Positions 8,903 through 17,395 of a stretch of 64,000 nucleotides of DNA are shown here, in pieces. The stretch comes from a bacterium (GTDB lineage Bacteria > Acidobacteriota > Thermoanaerobaculia > Multivoradales > J023): positions 1 to 64,000 of the forward strand of contig JAAELT010000696.1 in assembly GCA_024226315.1 (NCBI GenBank). The letters are read 5' to 3'. The notes under the pieces were generated by a model. The model was not told the DNA's origin and searched no databases. It saw nothing but the letters and a program-made list of their open reading frames with translations. The position numbers and the translations under genes were made by a program. The number at the start of each line of letters is the position of its first letter. Position 1 is the stretch's first letter.

Positions 8903-11440
8903 GTGGTCCGCTCGAAGATCTTCATCAGCTACAGCCACGAGGACGCCAGGGACCTCGAGCAACTCCAGCGCTTCCTGCTGCCGCTCGAGCAGCGCGGGCT
9001 GATCGACGCCTGGGACGACACCCGGCTCGAAGCGGGGGATGACTGGGCCGCGGACATCGACCGCGTACTGGCCGAGGCCGCGGTGGCGGTGCTGCTGGTG
9101 ACCCAGGACTTCGTGGCCTCGAAGTTCATCACCGGCGAGGAGCTGCCGCGCATCCTGGAGGCCGAGGCACGCGGCGAGCTGACGGTGATCCCGGTCTTCC
9201 TGCGGCCTTCGATCGTCGACAAGATCGACTATGCCTTCGGCGCCGGCAGCGCCGCGCGGCAGGTCAACCTGACCCGGTTCCAGGGCTTCGGCACGCCGCA
9301 GCGGGTCTTGATGAAGCTCGACAAATCGGATCGGGAGGAGATCTACGCGCAGCTCGCCTGCCGCCTGTTGGAGATCACCGAGGGGGCGCTGGCGGGGCCG
9401 CCCGAGGAGCCCGTGGCGGCCCCGTCCGAGCCGGTCGAGGGCGAGCCCCCGAGCCGGCCGGCGCGCGCCGCCGATCCGTCGCTGGTCGAGATGTGCTTCC
9501 GGGTCGCCGAGCGCAACGGCAGCGCGCACGTCACCCTGTCCTCGGACGGCTACGATCCGGTCACCAGCGAGCTCGAGATCGACCTCGGTCCGAAGTCCCG
9601 GATCTCCGAGGTCATCGCCCAGATCGAGGGCTCCCCCCAGAGGGACGACCTGATGGACGTCGGCAGCCAGCTCTGGGCCGGTCTGCTCTCGGGCGGCGTC
9701 GAGTCGCGCTTCGAAGAGATCAGCGATGCCAGGTGCGGCGACGAGCCGTTCTTCCACGTCCGCCTGGAGCTGCCCTCGCCGCGGCTGGCGCTGCTGCCGT
9801 GGGAGACCTTCTACGACGAGAGCCTGCGGGCCTTTCTGGGCTGCCACCCGCAGTACTGCGTGATCCGGGATCCCGGCGAGATCCGCCCGCCCGCCCTGCC
9901 GGAGCGTCGGCCGGGCGCGCTCGCGGTGCTGGCGATCGTCCCCGAGGGACCGGGGCTGAAGCCGGAGCGCGAGTGGCGCGGCCTGCGGCACGCGGTCGAC
10001 CGGCTGGGCACGGCGATCCGTCTGGAGCGGCTCGAAGGGCCGGCGACGCCGGACGGGTTGGCCGAGAAGCTGGGCGAGGAGCACTGGGACGTGGTGCACT
10101 ACGTCGGCCTGGGCGAGACGCGCGACGACGAGCCTCACATCCTGATCAACGACGACGATGGCGGCGAGCGCTGGATCGACGTCGACACCTGCGGCGCGCT
10201 CTTTCTCGACGCGCGGGCGCGCCTGGCGGTGCTCTCCTGCGTCCAGGGACGCACGCCGTCGCCGTCGCGGTCGCTCGCCGCCTTCGGCCCGGTGTTGCTC
10301 GCCGCCGGCGTGCCGGCGGTAGTCGCCAGCCGCTACGAGCTGCCGGACGACGTCGCCGGTCACTTCGCGCGCAGTTTCTACAGCGAGCTGGTGAAGAGCG
10401 GCGAGCGCGGGCGCATCGACCGGGCGGTGGCCGCAGCGCGGCGATCGGTCTTTCTCAACCACAACGCCACCAACGTCCGCGGGTTCGCCAGCCCGGTGCT
10501 CTACCTGGCGCCGGGCAACCATCGTCTGCCGGCTCTGGCCGGCGCCGAGGAGGACGCCGGCGCGGCGCCGGCGCCGGCGGCCAGCGAGAGCACGCTGAGC
10601 GCCGCGGCGAGCGCGCGGATGGCCACCGATCCGCGTCTCGCGCGGCTGCTCGATCTGGTGCGCAAGCAGCGCTGCGTGCCGATCGTCGGGCCGGGGCTGT
10701 TGCACGCCGACGGCGCGCCCAGCCGCCGGCGCCTCGTCGATGCCCTGGCGCGGGAGTGCGACTACCCGCGTGCCCAGGAGCTGCAGCTCTTCGAGATCGG
10801 CGGTGACTGGCTGGTCGACCAGGTGCTGCAGCGCGTCTGCCAGCATTTCCAGCACGTCAAGGACCTCTATGACCTGGTCGACGTGGTGCTCGCGACCCTC
10901 GGCCGCTCGACGCCGCCGCCGGCGCTGCTCCAGCTCGCCCGCTGGCCGGCGCCGGGGATCGTTTGCGCCACCATGGATGGCCTGATGGCCGACGCCCTGG
11001 AGCGCCAGAACCGGCAGTCGCGGATGGTCAACTACATCGATCGGGAAGCCGACAGCGACGAATCGCTGCCGCTCCTGGTGCACTTGCGCGGCACCCTGGC
11101 CGAGCAGGACTCGCTGATCCTGACCGAGGAAGACCACGACCAGCTCTGGCAACGGCTGCAGAATCTCAACAACCAGATCGTCCGGTTGGTGGCCGGCTTC
11201 GGACGCGCCGTCCTGCTGCTCGGCGTCAGCCCCCAGGACACCCTGATTCGCCGCTTTCTGCACCAGCTCCGCCCCCAGGGCTTGTCGAAGAAGCAGGGCA
11301 GCCTGTTCTTCGTCTGTCGCGGCCGGTCGCCGGTCGACGAGGCCTACTGGGCGCGCTACGAGACCCAGTGGCTGGACGAGGACCCGACCGAGGTGATCGC
11401 CATGATCACCGATCTGCTGGGCTCGGAGCCGGCGCCGTGA
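8903..11440 (+). CDS. TIR-CHAT-SIR2-like three-domain effector
   Basis: The 845-residue protein has three conflict-system domains in a row. Residues 4 to about 130 are a TIR domain (KIFISYSHEDARDL), with Glu80 of GEELPRIL at the usual NADase glutamate position. Residues about 200-545 are a caspase-like CHAT protease with His399 (HYVGLGE) and Cys446 (LSCVQG). Residues about 585-845 are SIR2-like (VPIVGPGLL, LILTEEDHDQL, VLLLGVSPQDTLIRRFL). In the last domain the catalytic Asn of the TTNYD motif aligns with Thr690 (CATMDG) and the catalytic His of KLHG aligns with Arg729 (HLRG), so it is probably a non-enzymatic nucleotide-binding or partner domain. GTG at 8903 follows GGAG by five bases. Its stop overlaps the GTG of the STAND gene (GTGA). 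An abortive-infection or regulated-proteolysis role is inferred. Confidence 0.85.
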   Translation: MVRSKIFISYSHEDARDLEQLQRFLLPLEQRGLIDAWDDTRLEAGDDWAADIDRVLAEAAVAVLLVTQDFVASKFITGEELPRILEAEARGELTVIPVFLRPSIVDKIDYAFGAGSAARQVNLTRFQGFGTPQRVLMKLDKSDREEIYAQLACRLLEITEGALAGPPEEPVAAPSEPVEGEPPSRPARAADPSLVEMCFRVAERNGSAHVTLSSDGYDPVTSELEIDLGPKSRISEVIAQIEGSPQRDDLMDVGSQLWAGLLSGGVESRFEEISDARCGDEPFFHVRLELPSPRLALLPWETFYDESLRAFLGCHPQYCVIRDPGEIRPPALPERRPGALAVLAIVPEGPGLKPEREWRGLRHAVDRLGTAIRLERLEGPATPDGLAEKLGEEHWDVVHYVGLGETRDDEPHILINDDDGGERWIDVDTCGALFLDARARLAVLSCVQGRTPSPSRSLAAFGPVLLAAGVPAVVASRYELPDDVAGHFARSFYSELVKSGERGRIDRAVAAARRSVFLNHNATNVRGFASPVLYLAPGNHRLPALAGAEEDAGAAPAPAASESTLSAAASARMATDPRLARLLDLVRKQRCVPIVGPGLLHADGAPSRRRLVDALARECDYPRAQELQLFEIGGDWLVDQVLQRVCQHFQHVKDLYDLVDVVLATLGRSTPPPALLQLARWPAPGIVCATMDGLMADALERQNRQSRMVNYIDREADSDESLPLLVHLRGTLAEQDSLILTEEDHDQLWQRLQNLNNQIVRLVAGFGRAVLLLGVSPQDTLIRRFLHQLRPQGLSKKQGSLFFVCRGRSPVDEAYWARYETQWLDEDPTEVIAMITDLLGSEPAP

Positions 11441-14400
11441 GCGTCCGCCAGCAGCCGTCGTGGATCGACACCGACGGGCCGTTCAAGTTCCTCGACTACT
11501 TCACCGAGAACGACGAGGCGAGCTTCGCCGGCCGCGACGGCGACGTCCGGACGGCGCTCGCCGGGGTGCTCAAGGCGCCGAGCTTCGTGCTCTACGGCGG
11601 CTCGGGAACGGGCAAGACCTCACTGCTGCTCGCCGGCCTCTTCCCCAAGCTCCGCCAGCAGGGCCTGCATCCGGTCTACGCGCGCACCCTGATCGATCCG
11701 CTGGCCGACCTGCGGCGCGCGATCCTGGACGACTTGCGTCGAGAGCGGCGCGAGTCCGCGGAGTCCACGGAGGCCACCGGGCTCAGCGACCTGCTCGCCG
11801 AGCTCGGCACCGAGGCGCCGGTGGTGCTGGTCTTCGACCAGTTCGAGGAGTTCTTCATTCGCTTCCGCGACCGGCCCGAGCTGCGCGATCCCTTCATCGA
11901 AGCCCTGGGGGAGATCGCCGCCGACCGGCGCCTGGCCCTCAAGCTGCTGTTCAGCCTGCGCCAGGAGTTCCTGGGCGAGCTCGACGACTTCCGCCAACAC
12001 CTGCCGCAGCTGTTCGACAACGAGTACCGGCTCAAGCCGCTCAGCGCCTTCGGCGCCCGCCAGGCGATCGCCAGCCAGCTCCGCACCGCGCGGGTGCCGT
12101 TCGAGCGCCGTTTCTTGACCCGGGTGGTGGACCTGCTCGAGGAATACAACTTCGACCCCACCATCCTGCAGATCGTCTGCTCGGAGGTCTACCGTCAGGC
12201 GCGCTGGGCCGACCGCGGCGAGGTGCGGCTGACCGCCGCCGCCGTCGACGCGGTGGGCGACGTGCGGCTGCTGTTCCGGCGCTATCTCGACGAGATGGCG
12301 GCCGGGCTGCCGCGGGAGTCCCGACTGACGGTGCGCGCGGTGCTCGACGCCCTGATCGCCGGCGAGCGCACCCGGCGCGCCGCCACCTTCGAGACCATCC
12401 ACCGGCTGAGCACGCGCACGGACGTAGCGGTGGTGAGCGAGGTGCTCAAGGCCCTGGTCCGCTACCGGCTGGTGCGTCTGGACAAGCAGGGCGCGGAGAG
12501 CTGGTACGAGCTGACCCACGAGCGCCTGGCGGAGGTGGTGCGGGAGTGGCTCGAGCTCGACGAGGACTTCCGCCGGCTGCGCACCGCGCGTCAGCTCGTC
12601 GCCCACATGGCGCGGGGTGAGCATTGGCGTCGCGACCCGGAGCTGCTGCTCTCCGCCCACCGCCTCGAGAAGGTGATCGCGCCGGTGGCCGATCACCTGC
12701 CCCTGACCGCGGCCGAGACCGAATACGTGGTGCGCAGCGCGATCTTCCGGCGCAGCCGCGATCCCGGCCTCTACTGGCTCGGCCGTTACGGCGCCGCAGA
12801 GAGCCGGCGGCTGTTGCTCGAGATGTTGGCTAGCCGCGACCCCAAGGCGGTGTGGGGCGCGGCGCGCATGGCGCGCCACGCCGAAGACCCGGACGGCGAG
12901 CTGGCCCGGGCCTGCGCCCGCAAGGCGTCGGCCGAGGGCGACCTGCAGATCGCGGCGGAGGCCTACTTCTCGGTGCTGGCGCTGAGCCGCGGCATCGAGC
13001 ACAAGAGGCTGATGCGCCAGGCGGTGGCCGAGGTCGTGGAGGAGACCGAGAAGCCCAGCCTGTGGAGCCTGCTCAACCGTCGGGCGCGGATCTGGCGGCT
13101 GCTCGGGCGGGCGCGCAAGCAGGCCGCCTGGCAGGCGATGAGCGAGCCTTACCGGGGGCTCAAGACCCGGTTGATGGACGCCATGGCGGCGGCCTTGCTG
13201 TGGGTGTTCCTGATCGGCCCGGCGATCTACCTGGCGGGCGCCTGGCCGACCGGAGACCTGAAGTGGACCGCGCCCGAGACCCTGGCCCAGGCGCGCGGCT
13301 GGGGCGTGCCGGTGGTGCTGCTGCTCGCCGCCGCGCTGGCCGCCACCCTGCCGGCCACCATCGGCCGCGCTCTCGGCCGCGTGCGCCCCGCGTGGTCGCG
13401 CATCGTGCTCAGCGCCTGGGTTCTGCCCTGGCACATGGCCTGGCTCGTCCTGCTGGGCTTCCTGGCCTTCGGCCTGGCCACCGGCGAGCTGTGGGTGTTG
13501 TCGATCGCGGGCGTCGGGGCGGCGGTGCTCTGGTTCGTGATCCTGTGCGGCCTGCTGCTGGAGACGGCGCTCCTGGTGAGGCTCAACAGCACCGCGCTGC
13601 GGGCGGACGCGTCGGAGATCGAGATCTGGGCCTGGAGCCTGATCACTAGCTGCGGCCTGCCGATCCTGGCGCCGTTCGTGCTGCTCTTCGGCCCGGCCTA
13701 CCTGCTGGCGCTGGCGGGCGAGCCCGGGTTCATCGAGGGAGCGACGGCCGCGACGGTCGCCATGGCGATGGCGCTCAGTTTCCTGTGTTTCATCTTCCAG
13801 CTCTTGCTCGCCCGCAGCGGTCTGCCGCCGTCTCGGCGGCAGACGCCGGCGCCGCGCCGCCGGCGCGCCAGGACCGTCGCCGTGGTGGCCGTGTTTCTCA
13901 ACCTGCTGCTGTTCGGCACCGGCGGGCACGACACCGTGCCGTTCCTGGCCCCCAGCAAAGAGATCACCGGCGAGTCGACCCGCATCACCTACAGCGGCGG
14001 CCTGGGCCCCGGGTACCCGGACATCGACTTCCTGCGTCTGGTGGTCAGCGACTACGAGCTGCTCGAGCTGACCGAAAAGCCGGTGCTGCCCGTCCGCGTC
14101 GAAGGGCTGGATCTCGACGAGGCCGAGCCCGGCCACGTGCTGGCGTTACCCGGACCGCGCACGGTCTCGGGCGACGAGGGCACGTTGTGGGCCTGGATGT
14201 GGGGTGGTCTCAGGAGCCTCGCCAAGTCGGGGGATCCGCGCACCGCCCACCAGATCGTCGTCGGCCCGGTGGAGTCGTTCGATTGGAGATCGCTGCGCCA
14301 GAAATGGCGGTTGTCGTTCGGGGTGCTCGACGGTCCGATCGAGCCGAGCGAGGAGTGGGAGTATCGGCTCGTCCGGCTGGAGAAGGCAGAGGAAGCGGAG

Positions 14401-14952
14401 GACTCGAGGCCCATGGCGGGGCAGGAGGTCTCTACCTGGATCTACTCCCTCGAACAGCGCGCCGGCGCTGCCGAATCGAGCAGGGCCGTCGAGGTGGTGA
14501 TCTTCCGCAATCAGCCGACCGCCGCGTCGTCCGCCTTCAATGGCAAGGTCGAGATCTTCGTGGAGTCCCCCGAACCAGAGGCCCAGGACGAGTCCGTACC
14601 GGAGGCCGGTGCCGATCCCGCGGGGGAAGCCGGGGCCGAGTCCGCACAGGAGGCCGAGCCCGAGTCCGCCCAAGAAGCCGAGGTCGATCCGGCAGGCGAA
14701 GCCGAGGCCGGGCCCACGCGGGAAGCCGAGGCCGAACCCGAGGAGGCTGCCGAGAGCCAGACCAGCCAGAACTGCAATTTCATCACCGGTCCGGTGCTCA
14801 ACTTCCAGCCCGGCGAGGGCGAAAGCTCTCGCCGCACCTGGGAAATCGATTCCGGGCTGTGGTCCGACGCCAGGCTCAAGCTCCAGATCACGCAGCGCAG
14901 GCCCAAGTCGGTGTTCCTGGTGATCGGCGTCCGCCTGGCTCCGGAGCAGTAG
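11437..14952 (+). CDS. Membrane-anchored STAND NTPase with extracytoplasmic C-terminal domain
   Basis: The 1171-residue protein begins with an nSTAND-type NTPase: YFTENDEASFAGRDGDV entry motif, Walker A GGSGTGKTS with Lys60, Walker B VLVFDQFEEFF with Asp134, and a winged-helix YELTHERLAEVV near residue 360. A helical region follows, then about seven hydrophobic segments between residues 580 and 835. With the ATPase inside, seven crossings put the last 330 residues outside the cytoplasm. That part is beta-rich and carries an acidic Pro/Glu/Ala low-complexity stretch at about 1043-1108. STAND proteins act as ligand-gated ATP switches. Here the sensor would be outside and the effector is encoded by the coupled upstream gene. 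The start is GTG at 11437, overlapping the upstream stop. Role in defence or envelope-stress signalling is inferred. Confidence 0.85.
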   Translation: MSVRQQPSWIDTDGPFKFLDYFTENDEASFAGRDGDVRTALAGVLKAPSFVLYGGSGTGKTSLLLAGLFPKLRQQGLHPVYARTLIDPLADLRRAILDDLRRERRESAESTEATGLSDLLAELGTEAPVVLVFDQFEEFFIRFRDRPELRDPFIEALGEIAADRRLALKLLFSLRQEFLGELDDFRQHLPQLFDNEYRLKPLSAFGARQAIASQLRTARVPFERRFLTRVVDLLEEYNFDPTILQIVCSEVYRQARWADRGEVRLTAAAVDAVGDVRLLFRRYLDEMAAGLPRESRLTVRAVLDALIAGERTRRAATFETIHRLSTRTDVAVVSEVLKALVRYRLVRLDKQGAESWYELTHERLAEVVREWLELDEDFRRLRTARQLVAHMARGEHWRRDPELLLSAHRLEKVIAPVADHLPLTAAETEYVVRSAIFRRSRDPGLYWLGRYGAAESRRLLLEMLASRDPKAVWGAARMARHAEDPDGELARACARKASAEGDLQIAAEAYFSVLALSRGIEHKRLMRQAVAEVVEETEKPSLWSLLNRRARIWRLLGRARKQAAWQAMSEPYRGLKTRLMDAMAAALLWVFLIGPAIYLAGAWPTGDLKWTAPETLAQARGWGVPVVLLLAAALAATLPATIGRALGRVRPAWSRIVLSAWVLPWHMAWLVLLGFLAFGLATGELWVLSIAGVGAAVLWFVILCGLLLETALLVRLNSTALRADASEIEIWAWSLITSCGLPILAPFVLLFGPAYLLALAGEPGFIEGATAATVAMAMALSFLCFIFQLLLARSGLPPSRRQTPAPRRRRARTVAVVAVFLNLLLFGTGGHDTVPFLAPSKEITGESTRITYSGGLGPGYPDIDFLRLVVSDYELLELTEKPVLPVRVEGLDLDEAEPGHVLALPGPRTVSGDEGTLWAWMWGGLRSLAKSGDPRTAHQIVVGPVESFDWRSLRQKWRLSFGVLDGPIEPSEEWEYRLVRLEKAEEAEDSRPMAGQEVSTWIYSLEQRAGAAESSRAVEVVIFRNQPTAASSAFNGKVEIFVESPEPEAQDESVPEAGADPAGEAGAESAQEAEPESAQEAEVDPAGEAEAGPTREAEAEPEEAAESQTSQNCNFITGPVLNFQPGEGESSRRTWEIDSGLWSDARLKLQITQRRPKSVFLVIGVRLAPEQ

Positions 14953-15165
14953 GATGGACCTGGGGCGCTAGCGAAGGCGGGCTCGCCGGCTCGGTTACCG
15001 CGCGAGAATATAGCAATATCGAAGTGACAGTATTTGTCGGCCTGGCGCTTTGTCGTCCGCCGGAGATTGTCAGGTTGGCGGCCGTCATGGCGCCGGAAGC
15101 CCTCTGGCTCGGGGCGATCGAGTGACGATGCTCCTGGCATTCAGGTTGCACTGTTTTTAGTCACG

Positions 15166-16632
15166 ATGATCGCTCTTCGCCTCGTGATTTCGTGCCTGCT
15201 CGCGCTGGTGCTGTCGGCCCCGGCCGGCGCCGTTGACTACCACGTCGGCCCCGGCCAGCCGCTCGCCGCCGTCGGCGACGCGCCCTGGGCGTCGCTGCAG
15301 CCGGGGGATCGGGTGTTGATCCACTGGCGGGCCGAGCCCTACGCCGAGAAATGGGTGATCAATCGCCGCGGTACGCCCGAGGCCTGGATCACTGTCCGCG
15401 GTCTGCCCAGCCCGCAAGGTCAGCTGCCGGTGATCGACGGGCGCGACGCCGAGACCGCGCCCGGCCTCAACTTCTGGAACGAGGAGCGAGGCGTGATCAA
15501 GGTCGGCGGCTCCAACACGCCGCCGGACGGCCTGCCCGCCTACATCGTGATCGAGGGTCTCGAGATCCGCTCTGGACGGCCGCCGTTCAGCTTCACGAAC
15601 GACGGCGGCGGCACCAGCTCCTACGCCGACAACGCGGCGTCGATCTACATCGAGAAGGCCGAGCACCTGATCATCCGCGACTGCGTGATCCACGACTCGG
15701 GCAACGGCATTTTCTCGGGCGCTTTCGACGGCCAGACGCGCGACCTGTTGATCGAGGGCAACCACCTGTTCGGCAACGGCAACGTCGGCAGTGCCTTTCA
15801 CCACAACACCTACACCTCGGCGGTCGGCATCGCCTATCAATACAACCGCTTCGGCGCCTTGCGCGCGGGCGCCGACGGCAACAACCTGAAAGACCGTTCG
15901 GCCGGCCTGGTGGTGCGATACAACTGGATCGAGGACGGCAACCGCCAGCTCGACCTGGTCGACGGCGAGCTCGAGGTGGCGGCCGAGCCGGGCTACGGCG
16001 AGACCTTCGTCTACGGCAACGTGCTGATCGAGAGCGACGATCAAGGCAACAGCCAGGTGGTGCACTACGGCGGCGACGGCGGCGACACCGGCCTCTACCG
16101 CAAGGGTACGCTGCACTTCTACAACAACACCGTGGTCTCGACCCGCACGGGCAACACCACCCTGCTACGCCTCTCGACCAACGACGAGGCCGCCGACGTG
16201 CGCAACAACGTGCTCTACGCCTCGGCCAGCGGCGACCGGCTGGCCATGCTCGCCGCCGCCGGCGACCTGACCCTACGCCACAACTGGCTCAAGCCGGGCT
16301 GGCGCGACAGCCACAGCGGTCTCACCGGAACCATCGACGACGACGGCTCCAGCATCCTCGGCGCCGCCCCCGGCTTCCTCGACGAGCCGAGCCAGAACTA
16401 CCGCCCCGCCGCGGGAGCCCCTCTGATCGAGGCCGGCACCCTGCCGCACCTCGCTACCGCCGCTCATCCCGTCCTGCGGCACTACGTTCGGCACACGACG
16501 CACGAGCCCCGCCCCACCGACGCCGTTGTCGACGTCGGCGCCTGGGAGCGTTGCCCGACCGACTGTCTGGCAATCTTCACCGACGGCTTCGAGAGCGGCG
16601 AGACGTCGGAATGGTCGGCGTCCGTGCCTTGA
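15166..16632 (+). CDS. Secreted right-handed beta-helix protein
   Basis: The 488-residue protein starts at ATG 15166, which gives a standard signal peptide (MIALRLVISCLLALVLSAPA). The mature part has repeating beta-strand and Asn-turn patterns typical of right-handed parallel beta-helix proteins related to polysaccharide lyases and glycosidases (AEHLIIRDCVIHDSGNGIFS, LLIEGNHLFGNGNVGS, VVRYNWIEDGNRQLDLVDGE). It ends in CLAIFTDGFESGETSEWS, a short C-terminal tail of the DGFESGD-S-WS type seen on many exported proteins of related bacteria, possibly a sorting tail. No catalytic residues can be assigned. It lies 213 bp after the STAND gene on the same strand. That gap holds nothing I recognise. 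Confidence 0.82.
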   Translation: MIALRLVISCLLALVLSAPAGAVDYHVGPGQPLAAVGDAPWASLQPGDRVLIHWRAEPYAEKWVINRRGTPEAWITVRGLPSPQGQLPVIDGRDAETAPGLNFWNEERGVIKVGGSNTPPDGLPAYIVIEGLEIRSGRPPFSFTNDGGGTSSYADNAASIYIEKAEHLIIRDCVIHDSGNGIFSGAFDGQTRDLLIEGNHLFGNGNVGSAFHHNTYTSAVGIAYQYNRFGALRAGADGNNLKDRSAGLVVRYNWIEDGNRQLDLVDGELEVAAEPGYGETFVYGNVLIESDDQGNSQVVHYGGDGGDTGLYRKGTLHFYNNTVVSTRTGNTTLLRLSTNDEAADVRNNVLYASASGDRLAMLAAAGDLTLRHNWLKPGWRDSHSGLTGTIDDDGSSILGAAPGFLDEPSQNYRPAAGAPLIEAGTLPHLATAAHPVLRHYVRHTTHEPRPTDAVVDVGAWERCPTDCLAIFTDGFESGETSEWSASVP

Positions 16633-16663
16633 GCTGACACGGCGGGCACGCAACCAGGGTCCC

Positions 16664-16696
16664 GGGGCCGCGATCCGAGCGACGAATCGCGGCCCC
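16664..16696. terminator. Strong hairpin between convergent genes
   Basis: Perfect 11-bp arms (GGGGCCGCGAT at 16664-16674 and ATCGCGGCCCC at 16686-16696) enclose an 11-nt loop. It sits between the stop of the beta-helix gene and the stop of the convergent Asp-Gly-tail gene. Its position fits a bidirectional transcription terminator. There is no T-tract on either side, so it may instead work as an RNA-stabilising or Rho-assisted end. Confidence 0.6.
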
Positions 16697-16712
16697 GCTC
16701 TGGCTCGGCCGG

Positions 16713-17213
16713 TCAACCGCGCCCGTTGTTGTCCGGCGGGGGATCAGGATCTCCGCCGCCGTCGTCGCCGCCACCGTCGTCGCCGCCGGTGTCGTCACCA
16801 TCGCCATCGCCATCGCCATCGCCATCACCGTCGCCGTCGCCGCCGTCGCCGCCGTCACCTCCGTCGCCACCTCCGTCATCGGATGCTTCGTGGACAAACT
16901 CGACCGCGACGAGCGGCAGCCATCCGAGCTGGCCCAGGTCGGTGTCGAACGGCACGAACTCGGTGCTGAAGTTGGCGCAGTCGCCGGGCACCATGACCGC
17001 GGCGACGCGTCCCATCATCGTTGCGCCGTCGCACAGGAGAGTCTTGACGACACCCGTCTTCTCAACCACCAGCAGGCGGTCGTCGCCGTCCCAGGCCGAC
17101 GCCACCACGCACCAGTTGCGCAGGTGGATCTCGTTGGCCGCGGCCGGCGCGGCGAAGGCGAACAACGTCAGGGCGATGATTGCGGACGGTCGTTTGCTAT
17201 TGAAAAGTTTCAT
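16713..17213 (-). CDS. Small secreted protein with Asp-Gly low-complexity tail
   Basis: The 166-residue protein has a signal peptide (SAIIALTLFAFAAPAAA), a globular part of about 85 residues with three cysteines (WCVV, LLCDG, GDCANF), and a tail of about 55 residues made almost only of Asp and Gly, ending in PDPPPDNNGRG. ATG at 17213 is preceded by AGGAGG at 17221-17226, seven bases away. I do not recognise the globular part. The tail is encoded by a GGCGAT microsatellite. Its composition suggests calcium binding or a flexible surface stalk, but nothing shows this directly. It is convergent with the beta-helix gene. Confidence 0.8.
   Translation of the reverse strand: MKLFNSKRPSAIIALTLFAFAAPAAANEIHLRNWCVVASAWDGDDRLLVVEKTGVVKTLLCDGATMMGRVAAVMVPGDCANFSTEFVPFDTDLGQLGWLPLVAVEFVHEASDDGGGDGGDGGDGGDGDGDGDGDGDGDGDDTGGDDGGGDDGGGDPDPPPDNNGRG
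16790..16880 (-). repeat. GGCGAT/GGCGAC microsatellite inside the Asp-Gly tail
   Basis: On the coding (minus) strand the tail reads as runs of GGCGAT and GGCGAC hexamers, with GGA and GGC interruptions. It is purest at about 16798-16830. Because the unit is six bases, slippage would change tail length without breaking the frame. Confidence 0.85.
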
Positions 17214-17395
17214 TGCTATCCCTCCTAGGGTCCGTGATCGGGCGGCCGCCTGATCACTTCGAGCGTCGTGACTCGGACGACCGCTCCTAATAGGACAGGA
17301 ACCGAACTCGCGGGTTATGGTTTAAGGACGGAAGGATTCGGTAGGACGGCCACCCCGCGGTCCTGGGGTAAGCTTCGCCCCGGAGGTCTGAGACG

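Noticed and set aside
12624..13649. Additional plus-strand proteins inside the STAND gene
   Set aside because: They are Arg/Ala/Gly-rich frames overlapping the membrane-helix coding region, with no start signals.
8882..14136. Long minus-strand frames opposite the TIR-CHAT and STAND genes (793 and 838 residues)
   Set aside because: They are Gln/Arg/His/Gly-rich translations typical of shadows in high-GC genes. The sense strand has clear domains.
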